From the NCBI RefSeq assembly GCF_900104535.1, contig NZ_LT629710.1, forward strand, positions 2,480,001-2,544,000: 64,000 nucleotides of DNA, given 5' to 3'. Source of the stretch: Nakamurella panacisegetis. GTDB lineage: Bacteria > Actinomycetota > Actinomycetes > Mycobacteriales > Nakamurellaceae. The position numbers were made by a program, and so were the translations under genes. Position 1 is the stretch's first letter; the number at the start of each line of letters is the position of its first letter. This document shows, in pieces, positions 16,813 to 24,243 of the stretch. The notes beneath the pieces are model-generated. The model did not search any database and was not told where the DNA came from. It saw only the letters and a list, made by a program, of their open reading frames with translations.

Positions 16813-17861
16813 GCAAGATCAGATTCGCCGTGATCGGTGCCGGCGTCATCGGCGAGGTGCATTGCCGGGCCCTGGCCGGTCTGGCCGACTCGGCCGAACT
16901 GGTGGCCATCGCCGACATCAAGCTGGACAAGGCATCCGCGATGGCCGCCAGGTTCGGCCGTGTCGAGGCGTTCGACGACGTGGCTGCCCTGCTGGCCCGG
17001 CCGGACATCGATGCGGTCACCGTCTGCACCCCCAGCGGCCTGCACGCCGACGTCGCGGTCGACGCGTTGGAAGCCGGTAAGCATGTCGTGGTGGAGAAGC
17101 CGATCGACATCAGCCTCGGCGCGGCCGACCGGATCATCGCGGCCGAGGCACGTTCGGGCCGGAAGGTCACCGTGATCAGTCAACACCGGTTCGACCGGTC
17201 GACCGAGAAGGTGCTGGACGCGGTGCGGGCCGGGCATCTCGGCACCGTCACCTCGGCCATCGCCTCCCATGCCTGGTGGCGCGGGCAGACGTACTACGAC
17301 TCCGGGGACTGGCGCGGCACCTGGGCCCTCGACGGCGGCGGCGCGATCATGAACCAGAGCGTCCACACGATCAATCTGATGGTCACCACGGTGGGCACTC
17401 CGGTCGAGGTCTTCGCCCACACCGCCTGTCTGGCCCACGAACGCATCGAGGTCGAGGACACCGCGGCCGCGGTGGTCAAGTTCTCCTCCGGCGCCCTCGG
17501 GCTGATCCACGGCACCACCGCCGCCTACCCGGGCCTGGACGCCAGCCTCCGAATCTTCGGCACCAAGGGATCAGCGGTGATCTCCGACGACGAACTGGTG
17601 TTCTTCCACGAGAACGTCGGTCCCGCACCGGAGATCCAGATGTCCAGCGGGACCGGGCTCAACCAGGTGACCCCGGACTTCAGACTCGACCCGGCGGACG
17701 CGGGACTGGGCGACGCGCACCAGAGGCAACTGGCCGATTTCGTCGAAGCGATCCGTACCGACCGACAGCCGCGGGTGAGCACGACCGACGCCCGCACCTC
17801 GCTGGCCGTCATCCTGGCCCTGTACGAATCGGCCCGCACCGGCCTACCTGTCACGCTGTAG
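16809..17861 (+). CDS. Gfo/Idh/MocA-family oxidoreductase (first copy)
   Basis: A 350-residue NAD(P)-dependent dehydrogenase. The Rossmann motif is VIGAGVIGEVHC at residues 7-18, the lysine-containing signature is VVVEKPIDIS near residue 95, and the substrate region includes ISQHRFDRS and GGGAIMNQSVHTINLM. Family members oxidise or reduce sugars, inositols and glycosides, often at C3. It overlaps the upstream TIM-barrel gene by 4 bp and precedes the second TIM-barrel gene by 23 bp. Confidence 0.87.
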   Translation: MSKIRFAVIGAGVIGEVHCRALAGLADSAELVAIADIKLDKASAMAARFGRVEAFDDVAALLARPDIDAVTVCTPSGLHADVAVDALEAGKHVVVEKPIDISLGAADRIIAAEARSGRKVTVISQHRFDRSTEKVLDAVRAGHLGTVTSAIASHAWWRGQTYYDSGDWRGTWALDGGGAIMNQSVHTINLMVTTVGTPVEVFAHTACLAHERIEVEDTAAAVVKFSSGALGLIHGTTAAYPGLDASLRIFGTKGSAVISDDELVFFHENVGPAPEIQMSSGTGLNQVTPDFRLDPADAGLGDAHQRQLADFVEAIRTDRQPRVSTTDARTSLAVILALYESARTGLPVTL

Positions 17862-17884
17862 CCCTGCACCCCGAGGAGACACCC

Positions 17885-18778
17885 ATGAGCACGCAACCCC
17901 GGCTGGCGGTCAACCCGATCGCCTATTGGCTGATCGACGGCACACCGGACCGTTCGACGGCCAACCTGGGCCGGGCCTTCGCCGAACTCGCCGACATCGG
18001 GTACCGCGCGGTCAAGGCCGACGTGCCCAGCGACATGAACCCGGCCGACTACCTGCCGTGGCTGGAGGGTTTCGGCCTCGCCCCGGCGGTGAGCCTGTTC
18101 AACGGATCGTTCGACGACCCGGCGCGGCACGCCGAGGTGGCCGAGGCCGCCGGACGGTTCGCCGCCGTGCAGGCCGGGCTGGGCCAGTCGGTCTGCATGA
18201 TCTCGACGATCGAGCCGCCCGGTTCGCCCCGGATGCTCCGCCCGGCGGTCGGAACCGATGCCGACGAAGGCCGGCTGTCCGGGGTGATCGACGGCATGGG
18301 TGCTGCCTGCCGGGCCATGCAGGCCGAAGGGGTCACGGCGGCTCTCCACCCGCACGTCGGGGGATGGGTGGAGACCGAGGCCGAGATCCGCCGAGTCTTG
18401 GACGAGCTCGGCGCCGGCGTGATCTCGTTCGGTCCGGACACCGGCCACATGTCCTGGGCCGGAGCGGATGTCGCGCAGGTGCTGCGCGACTACGCCGACC
18501 GCATCGTCGCGATCCATCTCAAGGACACGTTCGCCGCCGGGATCGCCCGGGCCGATGCGGACGGGCTCGACTACCGTCAGGCCACGCTGCCCGGACGGAT
18601 CTGGGCCGAGCCCGGCGCCGGTGACGTGGACCTGCAAGGCTGCATCGATGCGTTCGCCTCCGGCTTCACCGGCGACTACATGATCGAGGTGGACGTGCCG
18701 ACGGTGCCCTTGCGGGAGTGTCACCAGATCGCCTACGACTGGGCCATGTCGACCCTGCCGCGGGGCGCATCGTCCTGA
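17885..18778 (+). CDS. Sugar phosphate isomerase/epimerase family TIM-barrel protein (second copy)
   Basis: A 297-residue TIM barrel related to IolE and similar enzymes, from ATG 17885 after GAGGAG. Candidate metal ligands are in AALHPHVGGWVETEAE (His, Glu), ISFGPDTGHMSW (Asp, His), IVAIHLKDTF (His, Lys/Asp) and DYMIEVDVP (Glu). It differs clearly from the first TIM-barrel copy, so the two are not a recent duplication. The reaction is unknown; IolE-type dehydration or 3-keto-sugar isomerisation are possible given the flanking dehydrogenases. It overlaps the next ATG (TGATG). Confidence 0.8.
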   Translation: MSTQPRLAVNPIAYWLIDGTPDRSTANLGRAFAELADIGYRAVKADVPSDMNPADYLPWLEGFGLAPAVSLFNGSFDDPARHAEVAEAAGRFAAVQAGLGQSVCMISTIEPPGSPRMLRPAVGTDADEGRLSGVIDGMGAACRAMQAEGVTAALHPHVGGWVETEAEIRRVLDELGAGVISFGPDTGHMSWAGADVAQVLRDYADRIVAIHLKDTFAAGIARADADGLDYRQATLPGRIWAEPGAGDVDLQGCIDAFASGFTGDYMIEVDVPTVPLRECHQIAYDWAMSTLPRGASS

Positions 18779-19824
18779 TGACGGCTCTGCGGATCGCCCT
18801 GGTCGGGTGCGGTGACATCTCGGCCGTGCACCTCGACGCCATCGCCGCGCACGGGGACGCCGAGCTGGTGGCCGTGTGTGACGTCGAGCGGAGCCGGCTG
18901 ACCGCGGCCTCCCAGCGGTGGGACGTCACGCCGTACCCGGGCTTCGAATCGATGCTCGAGGCCGAACGGCCGGATGTCGTCCACATCTGCACCCCCCACG
19001 CCCAGCACGCCGCCATGACGACGGCCGCGCTGCGCCGGAACGTCAACGTGCTGGTGGAGAAGCCGGTGGCCACCTCGATGGCCGACGCGCAGGAGGTCCA
19101 GCGCGCGGCCGAGGGCGGCTCGGCCATCGTCGGCGTCTGCTACCAGAACCGGTACAACAACACGTCCCAGGCGCTGCGCTCGTTGATCGACACCGGCGCT
19201 CTCGGCGCCCTGCGGGGCGGCCGGGCCAGCGTGGACTGGTTCCGGGACAACAGCTATTACGAGCGTCGGCCGTGGCGCGGAACCTGGGCCGAGGGCGGCG
19301 GCGGGGTGCTCATCAACCAGTCCATCCACACCCTGGACCTGTTGCAGTGGTTCCTGGGCGAGGTGGTCGACGTCCGGGGGCAGGCCTCTCGACTCACGTT
19401 GGACGATCCGGTCGAGGTCGAGGACACCGCCAGCATCGTGCTGCGTCACCGAGGCGGGGCCGGATCGATCTTCCAGGCCACCAACTCCTACATCGACAAC
19501 GCGCCGGTGATGATCGAGCTGCTCGCTGACCGGGCCACCGTCCGGCTGGAGAACGACCTGACCGTCACCTACACCGACGGGCAGACCCTGTTCGTCGCCG
19601 CGGACGGGATCGCCACCGGAGAGAAGGCGTACTGGGGCCTGTCCCATGAGCGGCTGATCGACGACTTCTACCGGCACGTCCGCCGCCGGCGCCCGTTCTG
19701 GATCGATCCGGCCGCGGCCATGGAGACTCTGCGCATCGTGACCGATGTGTACGCCCAGTCCGACCTGGCCCGGCGCCGGCCCGGCCGGTGGCCCGGGGCA
19801 AGCCTGGATCGAGTCGCGCGGTGA
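18778..19824 (+). CDS. Gfo/Idh/MocA-family oxidoreductase (second copy)
   Basis: A 348-residue dehydrogenase with Rossmann motif ALVGCGDISAVHLDA at the N-terminus, the conserved NVLVEKPVATS, and GGGGVLINQSIHTLDLLQ. The last motif closely resembles that of the first copy, placing both in the same subgroup of sugar or glycoside dehydrogenases. ATG 18778 overlaps the preceding stop. Two Gfo/Idh/MocA plus two TIM-barrel genes in alternation suggest an oxidation-isomerisation-reduction module acting on a second sugar or on a glycosidic bond; this is inference. Confidence 0.86.
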   Translation: MTALRIALVGCGDISAVHLDAIAAHGDAELVAVCDVERSRLTAASQRWDVTPYPGFESMLEAERPDVVHICTPHAQHAAMTTAALRRNVNVLVEKPVATSMADAQEVQRAAEGGSAIVGVCYQNRYNNTSQALRSLIDTGALGALRGGRASVDWFRDNSYYERRPWRGTWAEGGGGVLINQSIHTLDLLQWFLGEVVDVRGQASRLTLDDPVEVEDTASIVLRHRGGAGSIFQATNSYIDNAPVMIELLADRATVRLENDLTVTYTDGQTLFVAADGIATGEKAYWGLSHERLIDDFYRHVRRRRPFWIDPAAAMETLRIVTDVYAQSDLARRRPGRWPGASLDRVAR

Positions 19825-20885
19825 AGTCCGACAGCCCCCGGACCAGGGCCGACGGTCCGGGCGACGACGGGACGGACGCGCCGAAGTCCGCCACCATCTA
19901 CGACGTGGCGCGGAAGGCCGGCGTGGCCGCCTCCACCGTCTCCCGGGCCTTCGCCCGGCCGGGCCGGGTCAACGCGGTCACCGCCGAACGCATCCGTGGC
20001 GCCGCCGAAAGCCTCGGCTACCGGGCGAACCCACTGGCTCGCGCCCTGCCCACCGGCCGGACCTCCATCATCGCCTTCACCATCTCCGACGTGGCCAACC
20101 CGTTCTACGCCGAGATCATCCGGGGGGCCCAGGCGGCGGCGGCCGAAGCGGGATTCACCATGGTGCTGGCCGACGGCCAGGAGTCCGAGGTGCTGGAACG
20201 AGAGGCACTGGAACGGGTCATTCCCATCGTGGACGGGATCGTGCTCGCGACCAGCCGGATGTCCGACGCGGCGATCAAGGTGACCGCCCGGCAGAAGCCC
20301 ATGGTGGTGCTGAACCGCTCGATCCCGGAGGTCCCCAGCTTGACCACAGACAACCAGTCCGGCGTCCGTCAGGTGGTGGAGTACCTGCTGGGCCTCGGAC
20401 ACCGATCGGTCACCTACGTGGCCGGTCCGGAAGCCTCGTGGGCGGACGGCGCCCGCTGGCGCGCGCTGCTGGAGGTCGGTGCGAAGTTGAAGGTCTCGAC
20501 CCGCCGTATCGGACCCTTCGCTCCCACCGTTCACGGCGGCCGGGAGGCCGCCACTCACCTGATGTCGCCCCTCCCGTCCGCCGTGCTCGCCTACAACGAC
20601 CAGGTCGCCATCGGTGTGATCAACCAACTCGCCGAGGCCGGCATCGTCGTCCCCACGGCCGTCAGCGTCATCGGCTTCGACGACATCTTCGCCTCCAGCC
20701 TCATCACCCCGGCCCTGACCACGGTGGCTGCCCCCCTGCAACAGATGGGCGTCATCGCGGTCCGTAACCTGCTGGCGGTGATCAACGGTGCCCAACCACG
20801 AGCCGGTGGCGCGCTGGTGGTCCCCACCCACCTGATCGAGCGTGGCTCGGCCGGCCCCGCCCGTCACCGGAAGGACAAGGAATGA
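19821..20885 (+). CDS. LacI-family regulator inside the sugar-acid operon
   Basis: About 354 residues with an N-terminal LacI helix-turn-helix (ATIYDVARKAGVAASTVSRA), hinge (YRANPLARALPTGRT) and effector domain (AFTISDVANPFYAEIIRG, then AVLAYNDQVAIGVINQLAEA). GTG 19821 is chosen because it overlaps the upstream stop as GTGA; GTG 19788 is possible. It lies between the catabolic half and the lar half of the operon, so it is likely the operon's own repressor, acting at the AACCGGTT palindrome at 9872-9879. The inducer is presumably a uronate or aldonate. Confidence 0.87.
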   Translation: MKSDSPRTRADGPGDDGTDAPKSATIYDVARKAGVAASTVSRAFARPGRVNAVTAERIRGAAESLGYRANPLARALPTGRTSIIAFTISDVANPFYAEIIRGAQAAAAEAGFTMVLADGQESEVLEREALERVIPIVDGIVLATSRMSDAAIKVTARQKPMVVLNRSIPEVPSLTTDNQSGVRQVVEYLLGLGHRSVTYVAGPEASWADGARWRALLEVGAKLKVSTRRIGPFAPTVHGGREAATHLMSPLPSAVLAYNDQVAIGVINQLAEAGIVVPTAVSVIGFDDIFASSLITPALTTVAAPLQQMGVIAVRNLLAVINGAQPRAGGALVVPTHLIERGSAGPARHRKDKE

Positions 20886-22222
20886 CCACGATGGTTCCCG
20901 CTCTGCATACGCTGGGCGGCCCGGGCGCGGAGCTGAGCCACGAGGACGTCTCGGCGTTCATCGGGGAAGCCTTGGCCGACATCGACTTCCGTGGTCAGCG
21001 GGTGGCCCTGGTGGTGCCGGACGGCACCCGGACCTGCCCGCTGCCGCTGCTGTTGCGGGCCGTGCACGCCGTGCTCGCCCCGCAGACCGACGCCGTGACG
21101 GTCGTCATCGCGCTGGGCACCCACCAGGGCATGACCCCCGAGCACCTGGCCCGGCACCTCGGGTATCCGGAGGGAGAGGTCGGGTCGGTGTACCCCGGGT
21201 GGACCGTGATCAACCACGAATCCTGGCGGCCCGAGACGTTCACGACGCTGGGCACCATCACCGCGGACCGGTTGGCCGAGTTGACTCACGGACTGCTGAA
21301 CGGGCCGGAGGTCACGGTCCGGATCAACCGGCACGTCGCGCAGGCCGACATCGCGTTGGTGATCGGGCCGGTGTTCCCGCACGAGGTGGTCGGATTCTCC
21401 GGCGGCAACAAGTACTTCTTCCCCGGGGTGTCGGGTCAGGAACTCATCGACCTGTCGCACTGGGTCGGCGCGCTGATCACCAGTGCCGACATGATCGGCA
21501 CCAGCGGGATCACCCCGGTCCGAGCGCTGATCAACGAGGCGTCGAGGCTGATCCCGGCGCAGCGGCTGGCCCTGTGCCTGGTCGTCGCGTCCGGCACGGA
21601 TTCGTTGCACGCCATCGCCTTCGGTACCCCGGAGGACGCCTGGGCGGCATGTGCGGAGATCTCTGCCGAGACCCACGTGACCTATCGGGACGCGCCCGTG
21701 CGGCGGGTGCTGTCGATCATGCCGAGCAAGTACGAGGACATCTGGACCGCGGCCAAGGGCTTCTACAAGCTGGAGCCGATCGTGGCCGACGGCGGCGAGG
21801 TGATCATCTACGCGCCGCACATCACCGAGATCTCCGTGATGCACCCGCACATCGCCGAGATCGGGTACCACAATCGGGACTACTTCCTGGGTCAGTGGGA
21901 CCGGTTCAAGGACGTGCCCTGGGGCGATCTGGCCCACTCCACCCACCTGCGGGGGCAGGGCACCTGGAGCCCGGCCGACGGCGAGCGGAACCGGGTCCAG
22001 GTCACCCTGGCCACCGGCATTCCGGAGGACGTGGTGCGCGCGGTCAACCTCGACTACCTGGATCCGGCCACCGTCGACATCGCCGAGTACGAGGCCGATC
22101 CGGACACCTTCGTCGAACCGCACGCCGGTGAGGTGCTGTACCGCCTCCGTCGCCCCGGCGGCCCCCCGGGGACCGGGGAGCCCGACGGCCGCAGCGCGGG
22201 GCCCGACGGAGCCCAGGGATGA
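20882..22222 (+). CDS. LarA-family nickel-pincer-dependent racemase/epimerase
   Basis: A 446-residue homologue of lactate racemase LarA. The nucleotide/substrate loop DGTR is at 47-50, GTH at 79-81 and the core PHEVVGFSGGNKYFFPG at 166-182. His167, Lys177 and His193 are spaced exactly like His174, Lys184 (the cofactor-tethering lysine) and His200 as I remember them for Lactiplantibacillus LarA. It should therefore bind the nickel-pincer nucleotide made by the larE, larB and larC products encoded just downstream. LarA homologues racemise or epimerise alpha-hydroxyacids at C2. Flanked by uronate enzymes and gluconokinase, the most attractive substrate pair is D-mannonate/D-gluconate, which differ only at C2. 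The last 25 residues are a Pro/Gly-rich extension. ATG 20882 overlaps the regulator stop. Confidence 0.85.
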   Translation: MTTMVPALHTLGGPGAELSHEDVSAFIGEALADIDFRGQRVALVVPDGTRTCPLPLLLRAVHAVLAPQTDAVTVVIALGTHQGMTPEHLARHLGYPEGEVGSVYPGWTVINHESWRPETFTTLGTITADRLAELTHGLLNGPEVTVRINRHVAQADIALVIGPVFPHEVVGFSGGNKYFFPGVSGQELIDLSHWVGALITSADMIGTSGITPVRALINEASRLIPAQRLALCLVVASGTDSLHAIAFGTPEDAWAACAEISAETHVTYRDAPVRRVLSIMPSKYEDIWTAAKGFYKLEPIVADGGEVIIYAPHITEISVMHPHIAEIGYHNRDYFLGQWDRFKDVPWGDLAHSTHLRGQGTWSPADGERNRVQVTLATGIPEDVVRAVNLDYLDPATVDIAEYEADPDTFVEPHAGEVLYRLRRPGGPPGTGEPDGRSAGPDGAQG

Positions 22223-22746
22223 CGGCGGCCGAAAGGGCAGGTAAGGCCAAGACGGTCGTCGTGGTGATGGGGGTGGCCGGATCGGGCAAGACGACCGTCG
22301 CGCAGGAACTCGGGGCGGCGCTCGGGTGGCGGGTGGCCGAGGCCGACGACTTCCACAGCCCGGCCAACGTGGCCAAGATGGCCGCCGGCGTCCCGCTGAC
22401 CGACGAGGACCGCTGGCCGTGGCTGGCGTCGATCGTGGACTGGATCAACTCGATCGACGACAACGCCGTCGTCACCTGCTCGGCCCTGAAACGCATCTAC
22501 CGGGACCGCCTGGTGCAGGCCGCGGCCCGGGTCCGGTTCCTGCACCTGTCCGGCAGCCACGACACCGTCGGCGTCCGGATGGCCGCTCGCAGCGGGCATT
22601 TCATGCCGACCTCGCTGCTCGACTCCCAGTTCGCCACGCTCGAACCGTTGCAGCCAGGCGAGGACGGCGTCGCCGTCAGCATCGAAGGATCGCCGGAGCA
22701 AGTGCTGCGCCGGGCGCTGGACGCGCTGGGTCTGGAACAGAAATGA
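22219..22746 (+). CDS. gntK: Gluconokinase (GntK family)
   Basis: A 175-residue P-loop kinase that phosphorylates D-gluconate to 6-phosphogluconate. It has the Walker A VMGVAGSGKTTVAQ near residue 16 and family signatures EADDFHSPANVAKMAAG, TDEDRWPWL, CSALKRIYRDRLV and RSGHFMPTSLLDSQ. Length is typical for GntK/IdnK. It overlaps both neighbours by 4 bp (ATGA), tying it to the LarA homologue upstream and larE downstream. Its presence implies that gluconate is formed or imported by this operon. Confidence 0.92.
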   Translation: MTAAERAGKAKTVVVVMGVAGSGKTTVAQELGAALGWRVAEADDFHSPANVAKMAAGVPLTDEDRWPWLASIVDWINSIDDNAVVTCSALKRIYRDRLVQAAARVRFLHLSGSHDTVGVRMAARSGHFMPTSLLDSQFATLEPLQPGEDGVAVSIEGSPEQVLRRALDALGLEQK

Positions 22747-23582
22747 GCGCCGACCGGACCGAACTCCCGGTCCCCCGTTCACTTTCCGACGGATGGGCCG
22801 GCGTCGAGCGGCTCGGCGTTGCCTTCTCCGGCGGCGTCGACTCGTCCGTCCTGCTGGCCGCGGCCGTGCGTGATCTGGGTGCCGGCCAGGTGGTGGCGAT
22901 TCTCGGGGTATCGCCCAGCCTGGCCGCCGACGAGCACGAGGCAGCGCGGGCCACCGCCGCCCACATCGGAGCCACCCTGGTCGAGGTGCAGACCCACGAA
23001 GGCGACAACGACGCGTACCGCCGCAACGGGCCGGACCGGTGCTTTCACTGCAAGGACGAGCTGTTCACCCGGATCGACGAGGAGGTCCTGCACCGGAACC
23101 GGCTGGACGCCATCGCCTACGGCGAGAACGCCGATGACGCCGTCCGTCCGGACCGACCGGGGTCGAGAGCCGCGACCGGGCATCGGGTGCTGCGCCCGCT
23201 GGCCGACGCCGGGCTGGACAAGGCGGCCGTCCGCCGGCTGGCCCGGTCCTGGCGGCTGCCCTGCGCCGACAAGCCGGCCGCGCCGTGCCTGGCCTCCCGC
23301 ATCCCGCATTTCGACGAGGTCACCCCGCAGAAGCTGGCCCAGATCGACCGGGCCGAGAGCGCGTTGCGCCGCCTTGGACTGACCGACTTCCGGGTCCGCC
23401 ACCACGGTGACATCGCCCGACTCGAACTCCCGGCGGCCGACCTGGTCCGGGCCGCGGCCGACCCGTTGCGACGCCAGATCCGCCAGGCCGTGCTGGACGC
23501 CGGATTCCGTTACGCGGCCGTGGATCTGGGCGGCCTGGCGTCCGGAGCCTTCACCCTGACCGTGCTGGCCTCCGGTGCCTGA
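22743..23582 (+). CDS. larE: ATP-dependent sulfur transferase LarE (nickel-pincer cofactor synthesis)
   Basis: A 279-residue PP-loop protein. LarE adenylates the pyridinium dicarboxylate mononucleotide and donates sulfur, in the lactobacillar enzyme by sacrificing its own cysteine, to build the dithiocarboxylate of the nickel-pincer cofactor. The PP-loop SGGVDSS is at 29-35, a CFHCKDELF motif at 100-108, and PCLASRIPH with Cys182 corresponds to the sacrificial-cysteine region. Cys174 lies 8 residues before it, so an iron-sulfur-cluster type LarE that works catalytically is conceivable but cannot be decided here. ATG 22743 overlaps gntK; the 3' end overlaps larB by 8 bp. Confidence 0.9.
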   Translation: MSADRTELPVPRSLSDGWAGVERLGVAFSGGVDSSVLLAAAVRDLGAGQVVAILGVSPSLAADEHEAARATAAHIGATLVEVQTHEGDNDAYRRNGPDRCFHCKDELFTRIDEEVLHRNRLDAIAYGENADDAVRPDRPGSRAATGHRVLRPLADAGLDKAAVRRLARSWRLPCADKPAAPCLASRIPHFDEVTPQKLAQIDRAESALRRLGLTDFRVRHHGDIARLELPAADLVRAAADPLRRQIRQAVLDAGFRYAAVDLGGLASGAFTLTVLASGA

Positions 23583-24243
23583 CGACGCGCTGGCCGGGAT
23601 CGCCGACCTGGATCTGAACCGGGTCCGCCGGCGCGGATATCCGGAGGCGATCTACTGCGAGGGCAAGACGGCCGAGCAGGTCGGCCTGATCGCGGCCGAG
23701 ATCGCCCGGCACCGGGAGATCACCACGCTGTTCACCCGGGCCGGGGCCGCGCACGCCGCCGCGGTGCTGGCCCACCTGCCCGACGCGCGGTACGACACCA
23801 CCGCCCGGCTGCTGGCCTGGCCCCCGGAACCGCCGGCCCCCACCGGACGACCGGTGGTGGTCGTCGCCGCCGGCACCTCCGACCTGCCGGTGGCCCAGGA
23901 AGCCGCCCTGACCGCGCGCTACCTGGGTCGGGAGGTCGAACTGATCGTCGACGTGGGAGTGGCTGGGCTGCATCGGATCCTGGCCCGGCTGGACACCCTG
24001 CGCGGGGCCGGGGCGCTGGTGGTGGCGGCCGGAATGGACGGCGCCCTGCCGAGCGTGGTGGGCGGACTGGTGCAAGCGCCGGTCATCGCGCTGCCCACGT
24101 CGGTCGGCTACGGCGCGTCCTTCGGTGGCATCGCGGCTCTGCTGGCCATGCTGAACTCGTGTTCGCCCGGGGTGAGCGTGGTCAACATCGACAACGGTTA
24201 CGGCGCCGGCTATCTGGCCGCGCAGATCACCGCCCCGACATGA
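23575..24243 (+). CDS. larB: Pyridinium-3,5-biscarboxylate synthase LarB
   Basis: A 222-residue protein from GTG 23575. LarB carboxylates and hydrolyses nicotinic acid adenine dinucleotide, the first step of nickel-pincer nucleotide synthesis. N-terminal signature: DLNRVRRRGYPEAIYCEGKT. The C-terminal PurE-like domain has AAGTSDLPVAQEAALTA, DVGVAGLHRIL, GMDGALPSVVGGLV and LNSCSPGVSVVNIDNGYGAG; Cys196 in the last motif is the probable nucleophile corresponding to the essential cysteine of characterised LarB. It overlaps larE (8 bp) and larC (4 bp). Confidence 0.92.
   Translation: MPDDALAGIADLDLNRVRRRGYPEAIYCEGKTAEQVGLIAAEIARHREITTLFTRAGAAHAAAVLAHLPDARYDTTARLLAWPPEPPAPTGRPVVVVAAGTSDLPVAQEAALTARYLGREVELIVDVGVAGLHRILARLDTLRGAGALVVAAGMDGALPSVVGGLVQAPVIALPTSVGYGASFGGIAALLAMLNSCSPGVSVVNIDNGYGAGYLAAQITAPT

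Noticed and set aside
15982-18778. Reading one of the two TIM-barrel proteins as mannonate dehydratase UxuA
   Set aside because: Both are under 300 residues, lack UxuA signatures and match the sugar phosphate isomerase/epimerase family, so the mannonate step remains open.
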